From Loigolactobacillus bifermentans DSM 20003 (lineage in GTDB: Bacteria; Bacillota; Bacilli; Lactobacillales; Lactobacillaceae), in assembly GCF_001434575.1 (NCBI RefSeq), contig NZ_AZDA01000001.1, positions 1 to 64,000 on the forward strand: a DNA stretch of 64,000 nucleotides, in the 5' to 3' direction. Made by a program: the position numbers and the translations under genes. Below the pieces are notes generated by a model. The model ran no database searches. It was not told the origin of the DNA and worked only from the letters and a program-made list of their open reading frames with translations. Within the stretch, counting starts at the first letter, position 1. Each line of letters starts with the position of its first letter. Positions 1 to 6,897 of the stretch are shown here, one piece after another.

Positions 1-88
1 GCCATGATTGCTTAATTCAAAATCTAAATTGTCTAACTTTTCTATTGCACTTCACAAATCCGGTGTGGCACTTTTTGTTTAGGTTAGG

Positions 89-1273
89 TTAAAGAAAATC
101 AAAACGACCGTGAGCAAACATGGCTTTTAAGCCAGATTGTTCAATTAAGGAACGGTCATCGATCACACGCTTTAAAGCTGATGCAAGATAGCCGTGCAGT
201 TTATGTTCACCAAAGACTTTAGCGACCCCATCACGATCACCTAAAGCGAGCACAGTGCCTAAATCGTTAAACTCAAAATCTTTACGTGGTTCATGGTTGA
301 GATCTGCAGCAATGTTGTTGGCTGCACAAACGCCCATTTGAAATGCGATTTGACCAGTGGCCGGGTAAGGGAAAGGTTTGCCTGGCATGCGCACAGCGGC
401 AACGTCGCCAATCAAGAAAACTGATTTGTCGTCTTCTAAGCATAATTCATCGGTTACCATCACCCGGTTACGCCGATTTTCGAGACCAGAGGCACTGATC
501 ACAGGACTACCACTGACACCAGTGGTCCAAATAATGGTGTTAGCGGTGTAGGTTTGCTCATCCGTGATAACGGCATTGGCCTGAACTTCTTTAATGGGTG
601 TACCAGTGCGCAAGACAATGTGATGCTTAGCTAACCAGTCTTTAACGTAGTTTGTGAGCTGATCGTCAAACATCGGCAAAATATTATCTTTTGCTTCAAT
701 ACATTGGACTGAGATTTGGTCCAATGGAATGTTGTAGTGAGCGGCTAGCTTTGGCAACCGTGCTGCTAAGGCCCCTAAATATTCCAAAGCGGAGAACCAA
801 GCACCACAGACAATAATTTTCAAATCGTCTGGATCCTGGGACTTCTGGTAGTTTTGAAATTGTTTTTCGACATGTTGTTTCACAGCTAAAGCAGTGTCTA
901 AACTGACGATTGGCATGGCGTATTCTTTTGCACCTGGTACGCCGTAATCTTCAGAGACTAGGCCCAGCGCAACGATCAAGTAATCGTAGTGTAAAGGCGC
1001 TTCGTCTGCTAATAAAACTTGCTGATTGGGACGGTCGATTTTGGTAACGGTTGCTTGTTTAAAGTGAATGCCAGCCGGTAAGTTCGCCGGTAATGGCAAA
1101 ACGACTTTGTTGGTTTTTAGCGTACCGGCAGCAATACTCGCCAGTGCTGTTGTTTCATAGTGATAATCGTTACGGTTGATCAGGGTAATATTGGCGTTTA
1201 GTTTTTTCTTTGCAAGGATCTTCGCTGCACGCAAGCCAGCGTATCCAGCGCCTAAGATGAGAATATCAGTCAT
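89..1273 (-). CDS. ndh: Type II NADH dehydrogenase-like FAD oxidoreductase
   Basis: The 394-residue protein resembles single-subunit NADH:quinone oxidoreductases, peripheral membrane flavoproteins that pass electrons from NADH to quinone without pumping protons. An N-terminal FAD-binding motif (GAGYAG, residues 8-13) and the late FAD motif around D290 (FLIGD) are intact. The second Rossmann motif, which should bind NADH, reads GAWFSA at residues 157-162 instead of GxGxxG, so cofactor use is doubtful. The open frame continues upstream, but the ATG at 1273 is chosen because it follows a strong ribosome binding site (GGAGGTGG) and begins directly with the FAD fold. A TATAAT box on the minus strand lies at 1319-1324. 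It is transcribed away from the regulator at 1479. The family is clear; whether the protein is an active NADH dehydrogenase is not. Confidence 0.85.
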   Translation of the reverse strand: MTDILILGAGYAGLRAAKILAKKKLNANITLINRNDYHYETTALASIAAGTLKTNKVVLPLPANLPAGIHFKQATVTKIDRPNQQVLLADEAPLHYDYLIVALGLVSEDYGVPGAKEYAMPIVSLDTALAVKQHVEKQFQNYQKSQDPDDLKIIVCGAWFSALEYLGALAARLPKLAAHYNIPLDQISVQCIEAKDNILPMFDDQLTNYVKDWLAKHHIVLRTGTPIKEVQANAVITDEQTYTANTIIWTTGVSGSPVISASGLENRRNRVMVTDELCLEDDKSVFLIGDVAAVRMPGKPFPYPATGQIAFQMGVCAANNIAADLNHEPRKDFEFNDLGTVLALGDRDGVAKVFGEHKLHGYLASALKRVIDDRSLIEQSGLKAMFAHGRFDFL

Positions 1274-1293
1274 CTTTGTCCACCTCCAAGTAT

Positions 1294-1308
1294 TGTGAGC
1301 GCTTTTTT
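1294..1308 (-). promoter_or_regulatory. Possible cre-like site upstream of ndh
   Basis: On the minus strand the sequence around the centre AAGCGCT resembles a CcpA catabolite-responsive element, with about two mismatches. It lies between the -10 box at 1319-1324 and the ndh ribosome binding site. This is a weak match and could be chance. Confidence 0.25.
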
Positions 1309-1318
1309 CATGATTTAC

Positions 1319-1352
1319 ATTATACCTAATGGGTTGAAATGTAAACCAATTA
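1319..1352 (-). promoter_or_regulatory. Promoter of ndh
   Basis: Read on the minus strand, TTTACA is followed after 15 bases by TATAAT (1319-1324), about 45 bases before the ndh start. The short spacing is a weakness of this call. Confidence 0.5.
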
Positions 1353-1378
1353 AATGTATATTTTTTATATATTAATGT

Positions 1379-1384
1379 TATAAT
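1379..1384 (+). promoter_or_regulatory. Extended -10 box of the Rgg-like regulator
   Basis: The sequence TGTTATAAT forms an extended -10 element 95 bases before the regulator start. Together with the opposite-strand box at 1319-1324 it gives a divergent promoter region for ndh and the regulator. Confidence 0.5.
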
Positions 1385-1478
1385 TATCACAAAAGCAGTT
1401 CGCACATTATTGACAATTGAAGCATGAAAAAAACGGTTGAAAACCATAATTCTAATAGGAAGTAGGTTAAGGAGTAAT

Positions 1479-2336
1479 ATGAATATTGCATATTTTGTTG
1501 CCACACGTAAAAAGCTTGGCTTTTCACAAAAAGAGCTGTCAGATGGCATCTGTACCCAAGCAACATTAAGCCGTTTCGAGAAAAATGGCCAAATTCCAGC
1601 GGTTAAAACCTTGATTCAGCTGTGTAATCGATTGAATATCAGCTTAGGCGAGTTATTTCCCAAAGTTGAACCGGTTCAAAATGAGTTGAAACGCAAAATG
1701 GAAGCGATTGAATTTAACTTGATCACGGCCGAGTATCAAACGGCGTGGGAATCACTGGCGACGATCAACGAAACTGAGATCAAAGATACAACGCAACGGT
1801 TGGACTATCTATACTTAAAAGGCTTTTTGTTGATTTACACCAAGCAAGAATTAGCCGATGCCTTATTTAGTTTCAGTCAGATCATTGCTGAGGCTAACCC
1901 GCAACAGCGCTTATACCAGCTATTAGCGTTAACCGGTTCCGGGATGATCTATACCCGCCGGCAAGAATTAGAAAAAGCGGACTTTTACTTTAATCGGGTG
2001 CTGCATCAGATCTACGAGTACCCAGTGCAAACGACCACAGATGTTTGGCGGGTTCTGAATATTGTTTATCATTGTGGGGCCTTTTATGCCAGCACTGGGG
2101 ATTATGAAACCAGCAATGCGCTATTAAATTACGCACTTGAAATCTGTTCCAGCAACCATGTGACGTATTATGTCGCACGAATTGCCTTTTGCTTGGCGAA
2201 AAATGCTCAGCAGCAAAAAGCTGGGAAAAAGCAGGTGTTGGAATATTTAAATGACGCCCGCGCTTTTGCGAGAATCAACCATAATCACAATAAACTTGCG
2301 GAAATTCAGGCTTTTCAAGCCGAACTTGAAGCTTAA
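1479..2336 (+). CDS. Rgg/MutR-type transcriptional regulator
   Basis: This 285-residue protein begins with an XRE helix-turn-helix (about residues 5-60, including the recognition-helix stretch TQATLSRFEKNGQIP). An all-helical region fills the rest, as in Rgg/GadR/MutR proteins, which bind short peptides through C-terminal helical repeats. The total length fits that family. The ATG at 1479 is preferred over an upstream TTG because AAGGAG lies just before it. The gene stands between the divergent ndh and pyruvate oxidase and ends in its own terminator, so either neighbour could be a target; that is inference from position. I saw no short hydrophobic pheromone gene next to it. Confidence 0.8.
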   Translation: MNIAYFVATRKKLGFSQKELSDGICTQATLSRFEKNGQIPAVKTLIQLCNRLNISLGELFPKVEPVQNELKRKMEAIEFNLITAEYQTAWESLATINETEIKDTTQRLDYLYLKGFLLIYTKQELADALFSFSQIIAEANPQQRLYQLLALTGSGMIYTRRQELEKADFYFNRVLHQIYEYPVQTTTDVWRVLNIVYHCGAFYASTGDYETSNALLNYALEICSSNHVTYYVARIAFCLAKNAQQQKAGKKQVLEYLNDARAFARINHNHNKLAEIQAFQAELEA

Positions 2337-2342
2337 ATCCGA

Positions 2343-2379
2343 AAGCTCATGCATGATTCAATGATGCATGAGCTTTTTT
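2343..2379 (+). terminator. Terminator after the Rgg-like regulator
   Basis: A perfect 12-bp stem (AAGCTCATGCAT with its complement at 2364-2375) with a 9-base loop runs directly into a T-run. Confidence 0.9.
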
Positions 2380-2453
2380 CTTGCCGTTTTTTTGAAAAGG
2401 GTTTATAAATAAGACGTGTTGAAGCGCGAAATAAAAAAATTTGATTTTTTTGT

Positions 2454-2490
2454 TCAAAAACGTTTACATTTTTAAAATTAGCATTATACT
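2454..2490 (+). promoter_or_regulatory. Promoter of pox overlapped by a cre-like site
   Basis: TTTACA (2463-2468), a 16-base spacer and TATACT (2485-2490) form a promoter. A sequence centred on AAACGTTT at 2454-2469, read as ATGTAAACGTTTTTGA on the minus strand, matches the CcpA cre consensus apart from the last two defined positions. It overlaps the -35 box. This placement would allow CcpA to block transcription on preferred sugars, as described for pyruvate oxidase genes of lactobacilli; the regulation here is inferred. Confidence 0.6.
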
Positions 2491-2538
2491 GTATTTGTAT
2501 ATTTGATTTAACAAAAATGAATCGGAGGTATTTACGAT

Positions 2539-4299
2539 ATGACTGATACAAAGACAATCAAAGCTGCTGACGCTGCTTTTAAAGTAATTGAAGAGTGGGG
2601 TGTTGACCACGTTTATGGTTACCCTGGTGGTTCTTTTGACGATGGGATGAATGCGCTTTATAACCGTCGCGATACCATGAAATTCATTCAAGTACGCCAC
2701 GAAGAAGCAGGGGCTTTGTCTGCTGCTGCGGAAGCCAAGTTAACTGGTAAATTAGGTGTTACCATTGGGTCTGCTGGCCCTGGTGCCGTTCATTTGTTAA
2801 ACGGTCTTTACGATGCCAAGCACGATCATGCCCCTGTTTTGGCAATCGTTGCCCAAGTCCCACAAGGCCGGATGAACATGGACTTCTTCCAAGCCATTGA
2901 TGAAGGCCCAATTTTTGATGATGTTGCTGTTTTCAACCGGACTGCAACAACTGCTAAAGGCTTACCAGCTTTGATCGATACCGCCATTCGTCAAGCTTAT
3001 AAATATAACGGTGTTTCAGTTGTCATTATTCCTAAGGACTTAGGCTGGACTGATATTCCTGATACTTATATTTCAAACGCTAAAAACCACGTGGCACCAA
3101 TTTGGCCACAACCAGATCCAGTGGCAATTGACAAAGCCGTTGAATTGATTGAAGCTGCTGAAGCACCTATGGTTTACTTTGGGATTGGGGCCAAACATTC
3201 TGGTCCAGAATTAAAGGCTGTCTCAGAGAAATTCAAGATGCCATTGGTTTCATCAGTCCTTGCAAAGGGGATTGTTGAAGATACTTATCCTGCTTACATC
3301 GGGTCAACAGGCCGTCCTGCCGGTAAAGCTGGGGTTGAATTAGGCTTTAACACTGATTTGATCCTTTGGGTTGGGAATGACGTACCATTCAGTATTTTCT
3401 TATTCAATCCAAAAGCAAAAGTCATTCAAATTGACATTGATAATGAAAAATTGGGCAAACGTCATGCCATCGATGTCCCAATTTTGGCAGACGCTAAGAC
3501 CGCTTTGGCTGCATTAGCTGCAAAAGGCACTGAATTACAACCAACACCATTCTTTAAGGCTGCATTAGCTGATCATAAAGACTGGCGCAAATGGCAAGAT
3601 TCCTTCAAGGATGACAAGTCAACACCTGTTCGCCCTGAACCAGTCTTTGATGCCATTAACAAAGCTGCCAAAGATGACGCTGTCTTCGGTGTCGATGTTG
3701 GTAACATTAACATTAACTTCATGCGTTTGATCGACTTGAAGACTACCCAAAAGTGGACGACTTCTGGTCAATACGCATCAATGGGTTATGGCTTACCAGC
3801 TGCTGTTGCAGCCCAAGTCGCTTACCCTGATCGTCAAGTCTTCAGTTTAAGTGGTGATGGTGGTTTTGCCATGATGTCACAAGAATTGTTAACTGCTGTT
3901 AAATACAACTTGCCAATCATTAACATTGTCTTCAGTAACCAAACATTAGGTTATATTGAAGCTGAACAACGCGATGATACGCATCAACCACTTTCTGGTG
4001 TTGATTTGATTGACACAGATTGGGCAACTGTTGCAGATGGGATGGGCGTTAAAGGCTTTACCATCAAGACTTATGATGACATCAAGCCTGTTTTTGAAGC
4101 TGCTTTAGCTGAAAAAGGCCCTGTTTTGATCGACGTGAAGTTAACCACAGAAATGCCATTAACAACACAACATATGTTCATCGATCCAGCATTCCAAGAT
4201 GCTGACAAAGTTGCTGAATTTAAGAAGCAATACCAAGCAGAAGACTTGAAACCATTTAGCACTTACTTAAAGGCTGCTAAAGAAGGCAAGTTAGACTAG
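2539..4299 (+). CDS. pox: Pyruvate oxidase
   Basis: This 586-residue thiamine-diphosphate flavoenzyme converts pyruvate, phosphate and oxygen to acetyl phosphate, CO2 and hydrogen peroxide in the cytoplasm. The N-terminal ThDP domain carries the HEE signature with the catalytic glutamate near residue 55. The FAD-binding central domain follows, and the C-terminal domain contains the ThDP-magnesium motif beginning SGDGGFAMMS. Length is close to the roughly 600 residues of lactobacillar Pox, and the pattern fits Pox better than acetolactate synthase. A strong ribosome binding site (CGGAGGT) precedes the ATG. The gene is monocistronic between its own promoter and terminator. Its codon choice is like that of the highly expressed gapA, suggesting strong expression. 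Its product would feed acetate kinase together with the Pta encoded at 43459. Confidence 0.92.
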   Translation: MTDTKTIKAADAAFKVIEEWGVDHVYGYPGGSFDDGMNALYNRRDTMKFIQVRHEEAGALSAAAEAKLTGKLGVTIGSAGPGAVHLLNGLYDAKHDHAPVLAIVAQVPQGRMNMDFFQAIDEGPIFDDVAVFNRTATTAKGLPALIDTAIRQAYKYNGVSVVIIPKDLGWTDIPDTYISNAKNHVAPIWPQPDPVAIDKAVELIEAAEAPMVYFGIGAKHSGPELKAVSEKFKMPLVSSVLAKGIVEDTYPAYIGSTGRPAGKAGVELGFNTDLILWVGNDVPFSIFLFNPKAKVIQIDIDNEKLGKRHAIDVPILADAKTALAALAAKGTELQPTPFFKAALADHKDWRKWQDSFKDDKSTPVRPEPVFDAINKAAKDDAVFGVDVGNININFMRLIDLKTTQKWTTSGQYASMGYGLPAAVAAQVAYPDRQVFSLSGDGGFAMMSQELLTAVKYNLPIINIVFSNQTLGYIEAEQRDDTHQPLSGVDLIDTDWATVADGMGVKGFTIKTYDDIKPVFEAALAEKGPVLIDVKLTTEMPLTTQHMFIDPAFQDADKVAEFKKQYQAEDLKPFSTYLKAAKEGKLD

Positions 4300-4310
4300 T
4301 TTTATACTTT

Positions 4311-4343
4311 AAAAAGGCGCAGGCTGAGGCTTGCGCCTTTTTT
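4311..4343 (+). terminator. Terminator after pox
   Basis: The stem AAGGCGCA pairs with TGCGCCTT across a 10-base loop, followed by a T-run. Confidence 0.88.
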
Positions 4344-4367
4344 GCGTCAATATGGAGCGCTAATTCG

Positions 4368-4396
4368 TTGCAATGGCCAAGGGAAATCGTTAAAAT
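4368..4396 (+). promoter_or_regulatory. Promoter of the broken YfbR-like gene
   Basis: TTGCAA (4368-4373), a 17-base spacer and TAAAAT (4391-4396) lie 38 bases before the original ATG at 4434. A ribosome binding site (AAAGGA, 4419-4424) separates promoter and start. Confidence 0.6.
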
Positions 4397-4543
4397 AACG
4401 CTAATCGATTTTAACGTGAAAGGAATGATCAATATGGGAATGCATCAATATTGCGAGTAAAAATCTATTAGATACCGTCATTTATAGTCATATGACCACA
4501 AATTTAAGCGACATTCAGTTTTTTAATAACATTTGCCAAAAAA

Positions 4544-4555
4544 GAACATTTGTTC
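4544..4555 (+). promoter_or_regulatory. LexA-like box upstream of tnpB
   Basis: The sequence GAACATTTGTTC is a perfect GAAC-N4-GTTC palindrome, the core of the Gram-positive LexA/DinR box (CGAACNNNNGTTCG); only the two outermost bases differ. It overlaps a plausible -35 region whose -10 would be TATAGT at 4573-4578, 25 bases before the tnpB start. Control by the SOS response is inference. Confidence 0.5.
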
Positions 4556-4603
4556 CTTGACGGAAAACGTGTTATAGTCGATGTAATGAAAGGAGCTGAC
4601 AAA

Positions 4604-5977
4604 ATGACCCTGAGTTCTAAGGAACAAAAGGCATTAAAGTTTTTTTGGCAGAAACGTCTTAAATTATCAACGCCTAATATTGATGCCAGAACAGGTATTG
4701 ATAAAAATCAAATCGACTATTTGACAGAACAACATATTGTGCGTGAATCTCATCCGCACTATCCACGCTTATTAGTGGCGGCGCACGAAGCGAATAATGT
4801 CTATAATCAAGGCCTTTATCGTGTACGCCAAGCGTTATTTAAGCATCAATGGTTAAGTTGCCAAGACCTTTGGAAAAGTTTTAAGGCCAGTGCTGATCAG
4901 CGTGATTCGATGATTAAAAATAAGATTGGTAATGCCAATGTGACCCAACAGATTCTTAAAGTGGTTGCGCATAATATGACAGCTTGGAACCAAGCTCGCA
5001 AGGCTTATCAACGCAATTCACACCGATTCACTGGGTATCCACGTTTACCCAAATACCGGACTAAAGGCGGCTTATTCACGCTTTATATTAGTAACCAAAC
5101 GGCGAAATTGCGCGCCAATGGCGTGGTGGAGATTCCATTTTTAGATCACTTTAAAATCAAGTTACAACATACTGAAACATCAAAGCTTCAAATCGTACGG
5201 ATTGTTCCCAAACATCATCACTTCTTAGTAGAAGTTGTTTATCAAACATCACACAAAATCAGTTATAAACCAGACAATCACCGCTATTTAGGGATTGATC
5301 CCGGTGTTAACAATGCTTTTTCACTTATTTCAAACGTTAAAGATTTTCAACCCTTGATCATTAATGGACGGCCTTTAAAATCTGTTAATCATTTCTATAA
5401 CAAACGTCGCAGTCAACTGTATTCAATTCAAGCCCAATTACATCAACCACATCAAAGTCGTCAACTCTCTCGTTTAGAATTTTACCGCTATTTAAAGATC
5501 ACGCGTTTTGCCCATGAAGCCAGTAAACGTATCGTCGATATTGCGTTAAGCCATGCGCTCAATACGATCGTGATCGGTAAAAATAAGCAATGGAAAACCA
5601 ATCTTAATTTAGACAAGAAAACCAATCAAAATTTTGTCGGTATCCCGCACCAAAGTATGATCAATATGATCAAATACAAGGCTAATTTAGCAGGGATCGT
5701 TGTGATCGAACAAAATGAGAGTTATACCAGTCAAACCAGCTTTTTAGATCACGAACGACCAGTCAATGCCAATGGCAATCAGGCGCGTAAACGTAAAGGC
5801 TTAAGTCCTCATAACCGGCGTCTAAAACGGGGCTTGTTTAAGTCTAACCATGATATTTTGATCAATGCAGATATCAACGGTGCCTATCAAATTTTAAGAA
5901 AAGCAGTCCCTAATGCATATGTAGAGGGGATACAGGGATCCGGATTGACCCCAGTCAAAGTCAACTTGAACTTTTAG
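4604..5977 (+). CDS. tnpB: TnpB, RNA-guided nuclease-type transposon protein
   Basis: This 457-residue protein belongs to the OrfB/TnpB family. These are RNA-guided DNA nucleases encoded by IS605-type elements and the ancestors of Cas12. All three RuvC catalytic acids are present: D232 in GIDPGVNN, E372 in QNESYTS and D423 in NADINGAY. The usual four-cysteine zinc finger between the last two is absent; in its place is a TSQTSFLDHE stretch, which I recall from a distinct TnpB subgroup. About 60 N-terminal residues precede the common NNVYNQGLYRVRQ core and may form a helix-turn-helix. The ATG at 4604 is chosen because it follows AAGGAG; the frame is open from 4550. The reading frame is complete, so the nuclease may be active. 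Confidence 0.9.
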   Translation: MTLSSKEQKALKFFWQKRLKLSTPNIDARTGIDKNQIDYLTEQHIVRESHPHYPRLLVAAHEANNVYNQGLYRVRQALFKHQWLSCQDLWKSFKASADQRDSMIKNKIGNANVTQQILKVVAHNMTAWNQARKAYQRNSHRFTGYPRLPKYRTKGGLFTLYISNQTAKLRANGVVEIPFLDHFKIKLQHTETSKLQIVRIVPKHHHFLVEVVYQTSHKISYKPDNHRYLGIDPGVNNAFSLISNVKDFQPLIINGRPLKSVNHFYNKRRSQLYSIQAQLHQPHQSRQLSRLEFYRYLKITRFAHEASKRIVDIALSHALNTIVIGKNKQWKTNLNLDKKTNQNFVGIPHQSMINMIKYKANLAGIVVIEQNESYTSQTSFLDHERPVNANGNQARKRKGLSPHNRRLKRGLFKSNHDILINADINGAYQILRKAVPNAYVEGIQGSGLTPVKVNLNF

Positions 5978-6130
5978 TTTAGGTGTGGCATCAGAACATG
6001 ATGTCAGAATTGACAAAACATTTCGAACAGAAAACTCGGATGCCGAGAAACGCGTAGCTTTTTGAGTGAAATCCTGTTAGTGTGAAGCATTCAATTGTGG
6101 ATCATGCTTTGATTTACAGTGCGTAAATTG
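5930..6130 (+). ncRNA. Candidate omega RNA (reRNA) region at the 3' end of tnpB
   Basis: TnpB guide RNAs overlap the 3' end of tnpB and extend to the right end of the element. Here the last tnpB codons contain a GGGG...CCCC fold (5926-5952), followed by hairpins CATCA/TGATG (5990-6004), CTCGG/CCGAG (6035-6047), AAGCAT/ATGCTT (6085-6110) and ATTTAC/GTAAAT (6112-6128). The density of stems fits such an RNA, but neither its ends nor the guide can be fixed by eye. Confidence 0.35.
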
Positions 6131-6139
6131 ATGAAGTAG

Positions 6140-6242
6140 GTGCGTTTTAACGTTAAGAGTAGTCGTTTAATTGTGATTGATGGCCGTTTGAAAGTTGTTC
6201 AAATGACTAAAAAAGATATAATTGAGCTAGAAATGTATTATC
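6140..6242 (+). other. Unassigned coding-like fragment
   Basis: Between the TnpB 3' region and the resumed HD gene lies a frame beginning GTG at 6140 that reads RFNVKSSRLIVIDGRLKVVQ and then MTKKDIIELE. It has natural-looking codons but no ribosome binding site, is preceded by an in-frame TAG, and runs out of frame into the HD-gene remnant. A promoter-like pair (TTGTTC, 16 bases, TATAAT at 6217-6222) lies inside it. I do not recognise the peptide; it may be a remnant of another gene, part of the element, or chance. Confidence 0.25.
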
Positions 6243-6784
6243 TGAGGAGCATTCTGTGGCGGCGCATTCCTTTAAAGTCAAGCGGGAACCCAGGTCGATT
6301 GGCGGGCGCTGTACGAAAAAGCGTTGAACCATGATTATACGGAGCGCTTTATTGGCGACATTAAAACGCCGGTGAAGTATGCTACCCCAGAACTGCGGCA
6401 GATGTTAGCGGCAGTTGAAAAAAATTTAACAGAGAATTTTATTCAAAATGAGATTCCAACGGCCTTTCAAAGTGATTATCGCCGGCGCTTTGGTGAAAGG
6501 AAAGACGCCACCCTGGAAGGGCGTTTATTAGCAGTGGCGGATAAAATTGATTTACTTTATGAATCATTTGGTGAGATTCAAAAAGGAAATCCAGAGGCTG
6601 TTTATACGGATATTTACCGGGAAAGTGTGGCAACACTTTTAAACTATCGTGATCTTGCCAGCGTGCAGTATTTCCTCGCTGAAGTCTTACCAGATTTGTT
6701 AGCGGAGGATTTTACCAATCAGATTCAACTGCGTCAAATTACGCACTATCTTATGGAAGAAAAAAATTAGAATTAAAGCAATGG

Positions 6785-6810
6785 CGAAACTATGTTCGGT
6801 GTGTTAAACT
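6785..6810 (+). promoter_or_regulatory. LexA box and promoter of uvrBA
   Basis: CGAAACTATGTTCG (6785-6798) matches the Gram-positive LexA box CGAACNNNNGTTCG with one mismatch. It stands immediately before an extended -10 box, TGTTAAACT (6802-6810). uvrBA is an established SOS operon in Firmicutes, so this assignment is well supported by context. Confidence 0.7.
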
Positions 6811-6827
6811 AGTAACACCCATAAGTC

Positions 6828-6857
6828 AAAGGTTGGGATCAAGGTTCCAACCTTTTT
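6828..6857 (+). terminator. Terminator-like hairpin in the uvrBA leader
   Basis: The stem AAAGGTTGG pairs with CCAACCTTT (6847-6855), followed by a short T-run. It lies downstream of the LexA-box promoter and 40 bases before the uvrB start. It could therefore be a leader attenuator rather than only the end of the upstream unit. Confidence 0.65.
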
Positions 6858-6897
6858 CGTTGCGTCATGATTGAAATGAAAGTGAGGTTTTTTAACT

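Larger units (their letters stand above)
4450..6242 (+). mobile_element. IS200/IS605-superfamily element carrying only tnpB (IS1341-like)
   Basis: The stretch that separates the two parts of the YfbR-like gene contains one tnpB gene and no Y1 transposase (TnpA), the arrangement called IS1341-like. The boundaries are approximate: the left one is set by where the HD-gene codons stop (just after 4449), the right one by where they resume (about 6243). No terminal inverted repeats or target duplication are expected for this superfamily and none were seen. The 3' non-coding part (5978-6130) is rich in small hairpins. Mobilisation would need a TnpA supplied in trans. Confidence 0.7.
4434..6770 (+). 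pseudogene. YfbR-like HD-domain hydrolase, split by a TnpB element
   Basis: The original ATG at 4434 has its own ribosome binding site and encodes MGMHQY, the usual beginning of lactobacillar YfbR-like HD-domain proteins, then runs into a stop after eight codons. Recognisable sequence resumes at about 6243 with EEHSV-AHSFKV, which holds the first metal-binding histidines. It then changes frame at 6280-6290 and continues from 6291 to 6770 with QVDWRALYEKALNHDYTE. The latter part carries the HD pair (LNHD) and the later conserved VADKIDLLYESFGE block. From recollection of the family, about 15 codons near the insertion and about 40 bases at the frame change are missing. The 3' piece from 6324 has a TTG but no convincing ribosome binding site, so a functional product is unlikely. 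In lactobacilli this gene sits directly before uvrB, as here. Confidence 0.8.

Noticed and set aside
1-88. Terminator of a gene left of the window
   Set aside because: A short CACA/TGTG pairing before a T-run exists near 50-77, but the stem is too weak to support.
4450-6242. Y1 transposase (tnpA) accompanying tnpB
   Set aside because: No frame on either strand in or beside the element carries the HUH and catalytic tyrosine pattern.
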